A stretch of 64,000 bases of DNA from Caryophanales bacterium (GCA_012840465.1 DULJ01000040.1:1-64000); one strand, 5' to 3'. Counted from the first letter of the stretch, positions 19,476 to 30,489 are shown. Translations and numbers: made by a program. The notes: generated by a model from the sequence alone, not told the origin.

Positions 19476-20185
19476 GCAACTTGTCCCAAATCATGATTAT
19501 CAAGATTGTTTGGATCGATAAACGAAACCATCCGTCTTGCTCTGTCCATTATTTGTACAAGCGCTTGATAATCTTCTTGAATGATGATATTTTCCTGCTT
19601 TAACCGCTGTAGTTTTTTCTCTATTTTTTCTTTCTCATCCAACAAGTGCTGGTTTTCTCTAGTAAGTCTTTCATTTTCAGACTGTAGTAGGAGAGAATTC
19701 ATTCCTAAATTTTTTACTGAATAGAGATATGAAATCACAGAATCTAAATTAAGCTCGTTCGCCATTTCTTCCTGTATTTCTACTTGTCTAGTTAATAGCC
19801 CATTGGTTGTATTGATATTATTGTAAGCCGTGTAATCGAATGCTGTTTCCACCGCCGTTACTTCCACAGGATCAGCCACTTGTGCTTGGACTGGTACCTC
19901 ATTCACTAGCGGTTGACGGTTGTGATTTAAATGTTGCTGAGATTGTCCCGCAAGAGCTCTTTTCCGATCTTTTCTCTGCTTTTTGGCCAGTTCCATCGCT
20001 TGGTAGTATTTCTTCCGTACTTCTGCATTCCAGCGAAATCCACAAGCTGCCGACGTTCTATTTAATTGATCGCCAATTTCTTCAAAAGCGTTCAACTGTG
20101 TACTGCCTTCGCGAATATGCCTTAATACCGTCTCTGCTAAAAGTAGGTCATCTTCATGGGACCATGCATCCTGTCTAATTTTCAT
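19469..20185 (-). CDS. RsfA-family sporulation transcription regulator
   Basis: The 238-residue protein starts with a Myb/SANT-like DNA-binding domain ([21 protein letters not shown] ... [21 protein letters not shown] ... VRKKY), the signature of B. subtilis RsfA/YlbO prespore regulators. It ends in a leucine-rich coiled coil (residues ~165-215: [26 protein letters not shown]). GGGAGATG lies before the ATG. It is likely a prespore (sigma-F/G) transcription modulator; which RsfA paralogue it is cannot be told here. Confidence 0.85.
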   Translation of the reverse strand: MKIRQDAWSHEDDLLLAETVLRHIREGSTQLNAFEEIGDQLNRTSAACGFRWNAEVRKKYYQAMELAKKQRKDRKRALAGQSQQHLNHNRQPLVNEVPVQAQVADPVEVTAVETAFDYTAYNNINTTNGLLTRQVEIQEEMANELNLDSVISYLYSVKNLGMNSLLLQSENERLTRENQHLLDEKEKIEKKLQRLKQENIIIQEDYQALVQIMDRARRMVSFIDPNNLDNHDLGQVAK

Positions 20186-20287
20186 ATTTTCATCTCCCTA
20201 ATTCTAGTTTCTTGTAGTTTGCCCAATTTTTATATGATTATACTTTTGCAAACCAATGCTAGTTTTAGGGAATGATATAAAGTAGGC

Positions 20288-21589
20288 TTATCTGTCCTGT
20301 TTCTTTTTTAGCTCCTCAAGTCGTTCATAAACTTTTGAAAAGTGCTTTTCATGACCACTTTCCTTTGGAGAATAATATTGCTTGTCCTTTAATAGATCAG
20401 GTAAATACTGTTGTTTCACCCATGAGTTAGGGTAATCATGGGGGTATTTATAACCTGCCCCATGCCCCATAACGGCAGCCCCTTTATAATGGGCATCTTT
20501 TAAATGTGATGGAATTTCATCACTCAACCCTTTTCTTACATCTTCGATTGCTGCATCTAAAGCTTTATAGGCACTATTCGATTTCGATGATAGACATTGT
20601 TCAATGACTACATTGGCTAAAGGTATCCTTGCTTCCGGTAAGCCGAGGCGTTCGACTGCTTCAATTGCCGCTACAGTATGAACACCGACCTCTGGGGAAG
20701 AAAGTCCGATATCTTCGTAGGCGATTACTAGTAATCTGCGACAAATGGAGGTCAAGTCCCCGCCTTCGATTAGTCGTGCTAGATAATGTAGTGCTGCGGA
20801 AACGTCACTGCCACGTATGGACTTTTGCAGGCAGGATAAAAGATTATAAAAGATATCGCCATGCTTGTCATGGGAGAATCCTTTATTTTCAACGCATTCT
20901 TTCACTACCTCAATCTCAATCTCAATTTTTCCAGAATCCATGTTTTTGGATGCACGTGTAACTTCTTCTAAGGTATTTAAGGCTGACCTAGCATCGCCAT
21001 TTGTTGAAATAGAAATGATTTCGACGGCTTCTTTTGATATTTCTATTTCCATTTTTCCTAGACCGCGTTCTTCATCAGACAAAGCGCGCCATAATAATTC
21101 TTCCAGGTCACCCGGTAAAAGTGGCTTTAATTCTTTAATTTGTCCGCATCTACTTCTAATCGCAGGATTTACATCATGAAACGGATTTTCAGTCGTGGCA
21201 CCGATTAAGGTAATCAATCCGCGTTCTACATGTGGTAAAAGATAGTCCTGCTGTGCTTTATTAAATCTATGGATTTCATCGATAAATAAAATTAATTTTC
21301 CTTCTGCTTTTGCAATTTCAACCGCTTGTTCTATTTCCTTTTTTCCGGCAGTTGTGGCATTGATGCTTTCAAATGGAAAATTAACGGTTCCGGCGATTGC
21401 TTTGGCAATGGATGTTTTTCCAACACCCGGTGGCCCATATAACAGCATAGAAGGAACATATCCATTTTGAATCATCTTATATAGTGAGGTACACTCGCCT
21501 ATCACATGTTTTTGTCCGACGATCTCATCTATATTACGAGGTCGCATTCGATAAGAGAGGGGTTCCTCGACTAAGAAATCAAACAGCAA
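20288..21589 (-). CDS. rarA: replication-associated recombination ATPase RarA (MgsA)
   Basis: An AAA+ clamp-loader-like ATPase acting at stalled replication forks. It has 433 residues. It shows PLSYRMRPRNIDEIVGQKH, Walker A (LLYGPPGVGKTSIAKA), Walker B (LILFIDEIHRFNKAQQD), sensor 1 (IGATTENPFHDVNPAIRSRC), and the C-terminal tetramerisation part with HYLARLIEGGDLTSICRRLLVIAYEDIG and PHDYPNSWVKQQYLP. The glycine-proline Walker A is intact. Conserved position near cymR. Confidence 0.95.
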   Translation of the reverse strand: MLFDFLVEEPLSYRMRPRNIDEIVGQKHVIGECTSLYKMIQNGYVPSMLLYGPPGVGKTSIAKAIAGTVNFPFESINATTAGKKEIEQAVEIAKAEGKLILFIDEIHRFNKAQQDYLLPHVERGLITLIGATTENPFHDVNPAIRSRCGQIKELKPLLPGDLEELLWRALSDEERGLGKMEIEISKEAVEIISISTNGDARSALNTLEEVTRASKNMDSGKIEIEIEVVKECVENKGFSHDKHGDIFYNLLSCLQKSIRGSDVSAALHYLARLIEGGDLTSICRRLLVIAYEDIGLSSPEVGVHTVAAIEAVERLGLPEARIPLANVVIEQCLSSKSNSAYKALDAAIEDVRKGLSDEIPSHLKDAHYKGAAVMGHGAGYKYPHDYPNSWVKQQYLPDLLKDKQYYSPKESGHEKHFSKVYERLEELKKKQDR

Positions 21590-21726
21590 TCAAATCACCT
21601 CATTTTTCATTGCTCCTTTTAATACTTTATCATATAATTTCACGCTTTTCTTATATTTTATATTTGCCAAATATCATGCTACAATAACTTAATGTGCATT
21701 TATTTTGATAAGAGAGAAGGATTCAC

Positions 21727-22371
21727 TTGAAAAAATGGTTAGTTTACTTAATTGGGTTGTTAATCATGACCTTGGGTCTTGTGTTGGTTATTGTGGCTAA
21801 TCTTGGTAGCGCCCCATGGGATGTCCTTCATATCGGCCTTTATAAACAGTTTGGTTTGACGATTGGAAGCTGGTCGATCATTGTCGGTGTATTTGTACTC
21901 ATTTCTTCAGCTTTTTTGGCAAAAGCTTTCCCTAAAACAGGTGCTTTTTTAAATATGCTGTTATGTGGAATTTTTATTGATATGTATATGTTAATACCAT
22001 GGCTTGATACTCCGGAAACAATACTCGGTCAATTTATAATGTTGACAAGTGGAATCATCCTAAATGCGTACGGGATGGCTATTTATATTTCAGCAAATGT
22101 TGGAACTGGTCCAAGAGATAGTCTGATGTTAGCCCTCATGCAAAGGACAGGACTAAAGGTACAATGGATTCGACTGATTATGGAGGTTACAGTTTTGGCA
22201 GTTGGCTGGATGCTAGGTGGTCCGGTCGGTATTGGAACCGTCATCCTCAGTTTATCAATCGGACATATTGCCGGATTTGCCCTGCCACAGTGTCAAAAAA
22301 TGACCAATTATTTGTTGAAGAAAAGACCAGTTGAAGTTATCGAAGATCGTGTGCCAAGCAAAAGCATATAA
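21727..22371 (+). CDS. YitT/YczE-family integral membrane protein
   Basis: A 214-residue membrane protein with about five hydrophobic helices (for example WLVYLIGLLIMTLGLVLVIVANLG, IIVGVFVLISSAFL, LIMEVTVLAVGWMLGG). The motif GSAPWDVLHIGL and its internal counterpart VGTGPRDSLMLAL are the duplicated half-motifs of the YczE/YyaS/YitT family. The start is TTG with AGAGAAGGA seven bases upstream. The transported substrate is unknown. It faces rarA divergently. Confidence 0.85.
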   Translation: MKKWLVYLIGLLIMTLGLVLVIVANLGSAPWDVLHIGLYKQFGLTIGSWSIIVGVFVLISSAFLAKAFPKTGAFLNMLLCGIFIDMYMLIPWLDTPETILGQFIMLTSGIILNAYGMAIYISANVGTGPRDSLMLALMQRTGLKVQWIRLIMEVTVLAVGWMLGGPVGIGTVILSLSIGHIAGFALPQCQKMTNYLLKKRPVEVIEDRVPSKSI

Positions 22372-22443
22372 CATCAAAAGGAACTTTTAATCATTTCGTG
22401 ATATAATAGCAGTGATTAAGATGCGTCGGAAATTGTCGTAAAA

Positions 22444-22530
22444 TAACTTTATTCAGCAGAGTCTCCTCATTGCACGAAATAGGATCCAATCTGAGGCTGA
22501 ATGAAGTTAAAGCTTTCGGCATATTTGATA
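22444..22530 (+). repeat. intergenic repeat A, copy 1 (cymR leader)
   Basis: TAACTTTATTCAGC is followed about 40 bases later by GCTGAATGAAGTTAAAGC and TTTCGGC, ending in ATATTTGATA right against the cymR ribosome site. The inverted CAG/CTG arms form a hairpin. Copies 2 and 3 at 30652 and 39339 share the same start, inverted arm and tail. Confidence 0.75.
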
Positions 22531-22543
22531 AGGAGTGAAAACT

Positions 22544-22963
22544 GTGAAAATTTCTACAAAAGGTCGTTATGGATTGACGATCATGATTGCGTTAGCGAAA
22601 AAACAAGGTGAGGGTCCTATTCCTCTTAAAAATATCGCAAGGGACCATGATTTATCAGAGCATTATTTGGAGCAATTAATTGCCCCTTTACGTAATGCTG
22701 GTTTAGTAAAAAGTATCCGCGGGGCATATGGTGGTTATATTTTAGCAAGGGAGGCCGAAAAAATTACGGCTGGTGATATTATTCGGGTTCTCGAAGGTCC
22801 AATTAGTCCTGTTGAAGTTTTGGAGGATGAAGAGCCTGCAAAACGTGAATTATGGATAAAAATCCGTGATGCAGTGAAAGATGTTTTGGATACAACGACG
22901 CTTCAATATCTTGCAGATTATGAAGGCGACCATGCCCAAGACGCCTATATGTTCTACATTTAA
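22544..22963 (+). CDS. cymR: Rrf2-family cysteine metabolism repressor CymR
   Basis: A 139-residue Rrf2 winged-helix protein (KISTKGRYGLTIMIALAKKQGEG, SEHYLEQLIAPLRNAGLVKSIRGAYGGYIL). No cysteine triplet for an Fe-S cluster is present, as expected for CymR, which instead senses O-acetylserine through CysK and represses cystine uptake and cysteine synthesis genes. The start is GTG 22544 with AAGGAG eight bases upstream. The next gene, a cysteine desulfurase, follows after 20 bases, so they are co-transcribed. Confidence 0.93.
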   Translation: MKISTKGRYGLTIMIALAKKQGEGPIPLKNIARDHDLSEHYLEQLIAPLRNAGLVKSIRGAYGGYILAREAEKITAGDIIRVLEGPISPVEVLEDEEPAKRELWIKIRDAVKDVLDTTTLQYLADYEGDHAQDAYMFYI

Positions 22964-22983
22964 TTCTTTTGGTAGGTGAAAAT

Positions 22984-24135
22984 ATGCGTCAACTGATATA
23001 TTTAGACCATGCAGCTACAACCCCGGCACGCCCAGAGGTAGCTCAGGTAATGATGGACTGTATGATCAATACTTTTGGAAATCCCTCAAGTATTCATTCT
23101 TATGGAAGACAAGCGCGTCTCGTCATTGATGAGGCTAGAGCCTTTATTGCAAAATCCATTAACGCTACGGAAAATGAAATCATTTTTACAAGCGGTGGTA
23201 CTGAAGCCGATAACACTGCGCTATTCGGGGTTGCTATGGCGAATAAAGAAAAGGGAAATCACATTATAACAACTTCAATAGAACATCATGCTATCTTACA
23301 CACTTGTAAACAGCTGGAAAGTGAAGGCTTTGAGATTACCTATTTGCCAGTCAATGAATGTGGGGAAATAAGTATTGAAGCATTAAAGGCGGCAATTAAA
23401 GAGTCTACGATAGTAGTATCTATTATGTATGGTAATAATGAGGTTGGAACGATTCAGCCAATAAAGGAAATTGGTGAGTTGCTATCTGAATCTACGATAT
23501 TGTTCCATTCCGATGCAGTTCAAGCGTATGGCACACAGCCAATTGATGTTAAGGAATTGCATCTAGATTTAATGTCAGTATCCGCCCATAAAATAAATGG
23601 TCCAAAAGGGATTGGCTTTTTATATGCGAAAAATGGGGTGAAGTTTGTTCCACGCCAATATGGTGGGGAACAGGAACGGAAACGCCGCGCTGGTACAGAA
23701 AATGTAGCTGGAATTGCCGGCTTTAAAGAGGCTGTGCGTCTTGCCCACGAGGGACTACAGGGGAAAATTGAGAAGTTCGAGCAATTTAAACAGCGTATCG
23801 CGGCCATTTTCGTACAAGAAAAAATTCAATTTAAAATTAATGGAGAAGGGGCAAAAGCCTTACTACCCCATGTCTTAAATATTTCATTCCCTGGAACCAA
23901 TGTTGAATCAATGCTGGTAAATCTTGATTTGGCAGGTATTGCTGCATCTAGTGGTTCTGCTTGTACAGCTGGATCAATTGACCCATCCCATGTCCTCGTT
24001 GCCATGTTTGGGAATGGATCGGAGAGAACGACTAATTCAATTCGATTTAGTTTTGGTTTCGGTAACACGTTGGATGAAATTGATGAAGCGGCATTACGTA
24101 TAACGAAAATCGTAAAAAAAATGGCAGAACGTTAA
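22984..24135 (+). CDS. yrvO: cysteine desulfurase for tRNA thiolation
   Basis: A PLP enzyme (383 residues) that takes sulfur from cysteine. The start of the fold LIYLDHAATTPARPEV, the PLP lysine K203 in SVSAHKINGPKG, and the persulfide cysteine C327 in SSGSACTAGS are all present. In Bacillus this desulfurase gives sulfur directly to MnmA, whose gene follows after 20 bases. I chose ATG 22984 with TAGGTG upstream over a TTG five codons earlier. Confidence 0.93.
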   Translation: MRQLIYLDHAATTPARPEVAQVMMDCMINTFGNPSSIHSYGRQARLVIDEARAFIAKSINATENEIIFTSGGTEADNTALFGVAMANKEKGNHIITTSIEHHAILHTCKQLESEGFEITYLPVNECGEISIEALKAAIKESTIVVSIMYGNNEVGTIQPIKEIGELLSESTILFHSDAVQAYGTQPIDVKELHLDLMSVSAHKINGPKGIGFLYAKNGVKFVPRQYGGEQERKRRAGTENVAGIAGFKEAVRLAHEGLQGKIEKFEQFKQRIAAIFVQEKIQFKINGEGAKALLPHVLNISFPGTNVESMLVNLDLAGIAASSGSACTAGSIDPSHVLVAMFGNGSERTTNSIRFSFGFGNTLDEIDEAALRITKIVKKMAER

Positions 24136-24143
24136 AAGAATAG

Positions 24144-25274
<1,131 letters not shown>

Positions 25275-25308
25275 GAAGCAAGAGCTGGTTCTCTTGCTTC
25301 TTAATATT
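25275..25308 (+). terminator. hairpin after mnmA
   Basis: GAAGCAAGAG (25275-25284) pairs perfectly with CTCTTGCTTC (25291-25300). The T-run is weak (TTAATATT), so it may attenuate rather than end transcription. Confidence 0.5.
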
Positions 25309-25324
25309 AGAAAGAGGAGATAAA

Positions 25325-25990
25325 ATGATAGATAAAAATAGCATAGGAATTCAATATATGAAGCAGAGAAAATATGAAGAAGCTGCAAAAGTTTTTAATG
25401 AAATTCTTGAGCAAGATCCAAATGATCCGATCGCTTATATTAATTTTGGTAATTTACTTGCAGCAGTTGGGGAAAATATTCGCGCAATTGCTTTTTTCGA
25501 TAAGGCCATTGAAATCGATGCTTCTTTAGCAACTGCGTATTTTGGCGCCGGAAGTACATATTACAATCAGGAAGATTACGTAAAAGCGAAAGATAACTTT
25601 GAACAAGCAGTAAAACTTGGACTCCAGGAAGCGGATGTTTATTTTATGCTCGCGATGTGTTTAGCCCAACTTGGTCAGGAAAAGTTAGCTTTACCCTATT
25701 TCCAAAGAGCGATTGAACTAAATGATTTAGATGAAGAAGCCCATTTTCAATATGGTTTATGTTTAGCGTTATTGGAAATGGTTGATGAAGCAATACCTCA
25801 TTTTGAAAAAACAATCGAATTAAACGACGAGCATCCTGATGCCTATTACAACCTGGGTGTTGCTTATGCTTTCAAGGACCAATCTGAAAAAGCACTTGAG
25901 ATGTTTGAAAATGCTTTAAAAATTCAACCAGACCATTTCTTGGCTGCAAACGGGAAGAAAAATGTTGAGGAATTCTTTCGTAAGCATTAA
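25325..25990 (+). CDS. yrrB: TPR-repeat protein
   Basis: The 221-residue protein is almost entirely tetratricopeptide repeats, about six of them, with the usual W/L-G-Y-A-F-A-P spacing (AAKVFNEILEQDPNDPIAYINFGNLL, ALPYFQRAIELNDLDEEAHFQYGLCL, ALEMFENALKIQPDH). It has no signal peptide or membrane segment, so it is a cytosolic scaffold. It lies between mnmA and recD2 as in B. subtilis, 12 bases before recD2. The partner is unknown. Confidence 0.9.
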   Translation: MIDKNSIGIQYMKQRKYEEAAKVFNEILEQDPNDPIAYINFGNLLAAVGENIRAIAFFDKAIEIDASLATAYFGAGSTYYNQEDYVKAKDNFEQAVKLGLQEADVYFMLAMCLAQLGQEKLALPYFQRAIELNDLDEEAHFQYGLCLALLEMVDEAIPHFEKTIELNDEHPDAYYNLGVAYAFKDQSEKALEMFENALKIQPDHFLAANGKKNVEEFFRKH

Positions 25991-26002
25991 AGGGGAATAA
26001 CA

Positions 26003-28357
26003 ATGGAAAAACAGCAATCAATCGATTTATTGGAAGAACAAAAAAAATATATAAAAGGAAAAGTCATTGTTATGATTTTTCACAATGAACAAACTTTATA
26101 TTCAGTTGCAAGAATTCGAATTAGCGAGACGAACGAGCAATATGAAGATAAAGAAGTAGTTGTTGCTGGTTATTTCCCTTACATACATGAAGATGAGGTC
26201 TATACATTTTATGGCAACCTTCATAACCACCCTAGACACGGGCTACAATATCAAGTCAACCAATTTCGGAAGGAATTGCCTCAATCAAAGGATGGAATCA
26301 TCCAATACCTTTCCAGTGATTTATTCGTAGGTATCGGTAAAAAAACAGCTAAAAAAATTGTTGATACATTGGGAGATAGAGCGATTTCCAAAATCCTGGA
26401 AAACCCTTCTGTTTTGACAACGATACCTAAATTGCCCGAGGAAAAAGCAAAATTGCTTTATGATACTTTAAAGCATCACCAAGGGTTAGAACAAATTATG
26501 ATTTCCCTATCAAATTATGGCTTCGGTCCACAACTTTCAATGAAAATTTATCAAACCTATAAAGAAGATACACTCGAAATCATTCAAAATAATCCATATC
26601 AAATGATTGAGGATGTTGAAGGAATTGGTTTTACCAGAGCAGATGAATTGGGTCAGGCACTTGGTATATCCGGTAATCATCCGGACCGGATCCGAGCAGG
26701 CTGTATTTATATTTTAAACCAGCAATCTCTACAAGAGGGTCATGTTTACTTAAAGTTGGAGCCTTTTTTGTTGCAAGTTTATAAATTGATTAATGAAAAA
26801 GAAAAAGGGAACAAAGTTTCAGAAGTCGACATTTCTCGGGAAATAATGAGTCTTGGTGAAGAAGATAAAATTATCATTGAAGACGATAGAGTTTATCTGC
26901 CATCGCTTTACTTTTCCGAAAAGGGTTTGGTTACCAGTTTAAAGAAAATTACGGAGCAGAATGAGTTTACTGAGCAATTTCCTGAATCTGAATTTCTTAA
27001 GGCACTCGGGAGTTTGGAGGAAAGATTAAAGGTCCAATATGCACCTTCACAGAAAGTAGCGATTCAAACCGCTGTTTCTTCTCCATTAATGATTTTAACT
27101 GGAGGCCCCGGCACTGGAAAAACGACTGTTATTAAAGGAATCGTCGAAATCTATTCGGAGTTGTACGGTTGTTCCTTAAATCCTAAAGATTATGATAAGG
27201 CTGATAGCTTTCCTATTGTCCTTTGCGCTCCGACAGGCAGAGCGGCGAAACGAATGACAGAATCCACTGGCCTTCCAGCTGTAACTATTCACCGACTTCT
27301 TGGTTGGAATGGTTCCGAAGGCTTCAGTCATGACGAAGATAATCCGATTGATGGGAAGCTTGTCATTATCGATGAATTTTCGATGGTCGATGTGTGGCTT
27401 GCTAATCAGTTATTTAAGGCGTTGCCTCAGGAAATTCAGGTCATCATTGTTGGCGATGAGGATCAATTACCTTCTGTTGGACCTGGTCAAGTGCTAAAGG
27501 ATTTGCTTAAAACTAAAAAAATTGACGTTGTTCGTTTAACTGATATTTATCGTCAATCAGAAGGCTCATCAATCATAGATTTAGCACACGGTATGAAGGT
27601 TGGGGTAATTCCTGAGGATATAGCAAAACCTAAAGTGGACAGAGCCTTTTTTAAATGTAAACAAGATCAAGTGCTCGACGTCGTTCGCCAGGTTAGTGCA
27701 AATGCACTGAAAAAAGGATACACAGCTAAGGATGTTCAAGTGCTTGCGCCGATGTATAGAGGCTCAGCTGGTATAGATGCTTTAAATAAGATGCTGCAAA
27801 ATTTGTTTAATCCAAAAGCTGATGGGCGGCGGGAGCTTTTATTCGGTGAAATAGTTTACCGTGTCGGAGATAAAGTATTGCAGCTCATGAATCAACCCGA
27901 TGATAATGTATTTAATGGGGACATTGGTGAAATTATCAGCATTATTTATGCCAAAGAAAATGTGGAGAAGCAGGATCAAATTATTATCAGCTATGAAGGA
28001 ACCGAAGTATTGTATACAAGACAGGATTTGAACAATATTACCCATGCTTATTGCTGCTCAATCCATAAATCACAAGGCAGTGAATTTCCTATTGTAATTT
28101 TGCCGATAGTAAAAGGCTATTATCGGATGTTAAGGAGAAATTTAATATATACGGCTGTTACACGTAGTAAAGATTATTTAATTTTATGCGGGGAAGAAGA
28201 CGCATTAAGAAATGGCGTGTTGCGTCAGGATGAAGGTTTACGACAAACGACATTGACTGAGAAAATTATAGAACGGTTTGAGGGATCTGAGGTTAAAGAT
28301 GCCGATGAACCTGGAAATGAAAACATGGAAACATTATCTCCGTATGATTTCATGTAA
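26003..28357 (+). CDS. recD2: ATP-dependent DNA helicase RecD2
   Basis: An SF1B 5'-3' helicase of 784 residues acting in replication-fork and mismatch repair without RecBC. The N-terminal domain carries helix-hairpin-helix repeats (FVGIGKKTAKKIVDTLG, EGIGFTRADELGQALG). The motor follows: Walker A GGPGTGKTT at 367-375, the LVIIDEFSMVD Walker B, GDEDQLPSVGPG, the LTDIYRQ arginine motif, the CSIHKSQGSEFP motif and TAVTRSKDYLIL at the end. GGGGAA lies before the ATG, and it is probably in the cymR-yrvO-mnmA-yrrB operon. Confidence 0.95.
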   Translation: MEKQQSIDLLEEQKKYIKGKVIVMIFHNEQTLYSVARIRISETNEQYEDKEVVVAGYFPYIHEDEVYTFYGNLHNHPRHGLQYQVNQFRKELPQSKDGIIQYLSSDLFVGIGKKTAKKIVDTLGDRAISKILENPSVLTTIPKLPEEKAKLLYDTLKHHQGLEQIMISLSNYGFGPQLSMKIYQTYKEDTLEIIQNNPYQMIEDVEGIGFTRADELGQALGISGNHPDRIRAGCIYILNQQSLQEGHVYLKLEPFLLQVYKLINEKEKGNKVSEVDISREIMSLGEEDKIIIEDDRVYLPSLYFSEKGLVTSLKKITEQNEFTEQFPESEFLKALGSLEERLKVQYAPSQKVAIQTAVSSPLMILTGGPGTGKTTVIKGIVEIYSELYGCSLNPKDYDKADSFPIVLCAPTGRAAKRMTESTGLPAVTIHRLLGWNGSEGFSHDEDNPIDGKLVIIDEFSMVDVWLANQLFKALPQEIQVIIVGDEDQLPSVGPGQVLKDLLKTKKIDVVRLTDIYRQSEGSSIIDLAHGMKVGVIPEDIAKPKVDRAFFKCKQDQVLDVVRQVSANALKKGYTAKDVQVLAPMYRGSAGIDALNKMLQNLFNPKADGRRELLFGEIVYRVGDKVLQLMNQPDDNVFNGDIGEIISIIYAKENVEKQDQIIISYEGTEVLYTRQDLNNITHAYCCSIHKSQGSEFPIVILPIVKGYYRMLRRNLIYTAVTRSKDYLILCGEEDALRNGVLRQDEGLRQTTLTEKIIERFEGSEVKDADEPGNENMETLSPYDFM

Positions 28358-28433
28358 ACTCCGTAATATAAGTATGAGTTGACCTAATCGTGCAGTCGAC
28401 TCGTGATATGAATGTTCGAGGGGTGGGGTCCTT

Positions 28434-28928
28434 ATGCGAACGTTCTCGTCTATTAAAGACTTACCCGTTTACGACATGAGTTCTGGGAAGGAACTTGGAA
28501 AAGTATTGGATCTTTGTTTTGATAAACGGGGTACTGTTAATGGGGTAATGATGGATACTAAGGGGCTATTGAAAAGAAACAAACTCATACCTCTTTCACA
28601 GATTTCCTCTTTTGGAATGGACGGAATTATGTTGTCTAATGAACCGGTAGAAGAGCGTATGACTGAAAAGTTGATGGGATTGCATTTTCTCGAAAACGGC
28701 CAAGACCGAATAATCGGTAAACCTTTATTGACAAGCGAAGGTGAAAAGCTTGGATTAGTGGAAGATGTATATTTTAAAGAAGAATTGGGAACCATTGTAG
28801 GGTATGAAGTTACAGACGGATTTTTTGCCGATATGACGGAAGGGCGAAGGATTTTTAAATCTAGAAAGCCTTTAACGATTGGTGAAAATGTCGTGATCGT
28901 TGATCTTAAAGAAGACGAAAAGATATAA
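28434..28928 (+). CDS. yrrD: PRC-barrel domain protein
   Basis: The 164-residue protein contains two PRC-barrel units (LPVYDMSSGKELGKVLDLCFD at 9-29 and KPLLTSEGEKLGLVEDVYF in the second half). PRC-barrels are small beta domains used in RNA processing and membrane-linked regulation. There are no membrane helices. GGGGTGGGG precedes the ATG. The position after recD2 matches B. subtilis yrrD. Function is unknown. Confidence 0.85.
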   Translation: MRTFSSIKDLPVYDMSSGKELGKVLDLCFDKRGTVNGVMMDTKGLLKRNKLIPLSQISSFGMDGIMLSNEPVEERMTEKLMGLHFLENGQDRIIGKPLLTSEGEKLGLVEDVYFKEELGTIVGYEVTDGFFADMTEGRRIFKSRKPLTIGENVVIVDLKEDEKI

Positions 28929-28974
28929 GAAATCAATCATACCTGTTGTAAGGAAAGAGGAGTGACAGTACCCT

Positions 28975-29166
28975 ATGATGAAGTGCCCCAATTGTGCCAG
29001 TAAAGATATTGGAAAGATCGGTGTGAACCAATATTATTGCTGGAACTGCTTTATCGAATTATCAGTAACCAAAGATCGTTTCTTTACCCATCAAGTAGAA
29101 GAAGACGGTACGCTTAGTTCATTAGATGATCTTTTTTCGGAAGAGGATTTGCGTTTGGAAATGTAA
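28975..29166 (+). CDS. yrzR: small zinc-ribbon protein
   Basis: A 63-residue protein with two CxxC pairs (CPNCASKDIG and YYCWNCFIE), a classic zinc ribbon, and an acidic tail. There are two adjacent ATG codons; AGGAG lies about 13 bases upstream of the first. It precedes yrzQ as in B. subtilis. The role is unknown. Confidence 0.8.
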   Translation: MMKCPNCASKDIGKIGVNQYYCWNCFIELSVTKDRFFTHQVEEDGTLSSLDDLFSEEDLRLEM

Positions 29167-29192
29167 ACTTTCTTCTAGGGGTGACAGTTCTT

Positions 29193-29333
29193 ATGAATAA
29201 AACAATGACATCGCTTTTAGCTTTAGGAATTGGTGTAGCCGCTTATAGTATGAGTAAAGGGAAGAACTTTGATTTAATAGATAGCCGGACAATGAGGAAA
29301 ATGCGGAAACGTATTTCCAAGGCTATTTTTTAA
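29193..29333 (+). CDS. yrzQ: DUF3918-type small membrane-associated protein
   Basis: A 46-residue protein with an N-terminal hydrophobic stretch (TMTSLLALGIGVAAYSMS) and a strongly basic C-terminus (RTMRKMRKRISKAIF). AGGGGTGAC precedes the ATG at 29193. Size, composition and position match B. subtilis YrzQ. A terminator follows. Confidence 0.8.
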   Translation: MNKTMTSLLALGIGVAAYSMSKGKNFDLIDSRTMRKMRKRISKAIF

Positions 29334-29352
29334 AAAGTAAATTATTTGCAAG

Positions 29353-29384
29353 GGCTGAGGCTGAAACCTCAGCCTTCTTTTTGA
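29353..29384 (+). terminator. terminator after yrrD-yrzR-yrzQ
   Basis: GGCTGAGG pairs with CCTCAGCC around CTGAAA, followed by TTCTTTTTG. Confidence 0.7.
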
Positions 29385-29403
29385 TAAAAGGAGCGGTGGG
29401 TCT

Positions 29404-30486
29404 ATGGGTTTTTCTCGGAGTTATAAATGGTTAATACGAGCGACTACATTATTAATCGTTTTTTTATGCATATTCGTATTTCTTAAACTGACTCCAATTT
29501 TGGAACCCATTTACCGGATCATTTTAACCATTTTAATGCCAGTTCTTATTTCAGGTTTTATCACCTATTTATTACTTCCGATAGTGGAAGGTCTTCATAA
29601 CCGGGGAATTCCTAGAACGGTTGCAATCTTAGGTATTTATATTCTGTTTTTCGGAGGAATTGGTTTCGGTCTTTATAAGCTGTTCCCACAAATAATCAAA
29701 CAATTAAAGGATTTAAGTGAAAACCTTCCATATTTAATGAATACATACCGAACATGGATTGAAGAAATTGATTTTCAAACGAAGAATTTTCCAGTAGAAA
29801 TTCATACACGAATTGAACAAGGAATTAGCGGTGTTGAAACGGCAGTAAACCAATTCATTTCCTCTATTATGATATTTTTAAAAGGACTGCTGAATTCTCT
29901 TGTCCTTATTGGCCTTATCCCCTTAATTGTATTTTATCTGCTAAAAGATATTAGCTTGGTAAAAAAGGCGGTATGGTATATGACACCTAGAAAATGGAGA
30001 AAAGCGGGGATTGAGTTGTTAAAAGACATTGATGAATCACTTGGCAATTACATAAGGGGACAGTTATTTGTTTGTATCATTATCGGTCTTGTAGCCTCAG
30101 CGGCACTTTGGATCGCAGGCATGAGTTATCCTCTATTGTTAGGAGGCATTATTGGGGTGACCAATATTATCCCTTATTTTGGACCGATTATTGGGGCTGT
30201 GCCAACGGTCATTGTTGCCTCGACAATATCGATAAAAATGGTCATTATTGTTGCAATTATTATCGGTATTCTGCAATTCTTGGAAGGGAATATTCTGTCG
30301 CCGCTAATAGTTGGAAAAAGCCTTCGTATGCACCCTGTTGTGATCATTTTAGCTTTACTTGCAGGAGAAGAGTTAGGAGGAATCATCGGTTTAATTCTCG
30401 CTGTTCCTGTTCTCGCTATTCTACGGGTGGTGGTTACACATTTAAAATTTAACTTTGAAAAACAAACGCAGGAATCTATCGAATAA
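29404..30486 (+). CDS. yrrI: AI-2E (YdiK/PerM-like) family membrane transporter
   Basis: A 360-residue integral membrane protein with about eight helices: two N-terminal hairpins, a soluble middle (residues ~90-150) and a C-terminal bundle with the family motif GGIIGVTNIIPYFGPIIGAVP. The AI-2E family was named for autoinducer export, but several members exchange Na+/H+, so the substrate is open. The terminator upstream and the alaS leader downstream make it a single-gene unit. Confidence 0.9.
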   Translation: MGFSRSYKWLIRATTLLIVFLCIFVFLKLTPILEPIYRIILTILMPVLISGFITYLLLPIVEGLHNRGIPRTVAILGIYILFFGGIGFGLYKLFPQIIKQLKDLSENLPYLMNTYRTWIEEIDFQTKNFPVEIHTRIEQGISGVETAVNQFISSIMIFLKGLLNSLVLIGLIPLIVFYLLKDISLVKKAVWYMTPRKWRKAGIELLKDIDESLGNYIRGQLFVCIIIGLVASAALWIAGMSYPLLLGGIIGVTNIIPYFGPIIGAVPTVIVASTISIKMVIIVAIIIGILQFLEGNILSPLIVGKSLRMHPVVIILALLAGEELGGIIGLILAVPVLAILRVVVTHLKFNFEKQTQESIE

Positions 30487-30489
30487 TGT

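Noticed and set aside
28377-28403. terminator between recD2 and yrrD
   Set aside because: GAGTTGAC/GTCGACTC can pair, but no T-run follows.
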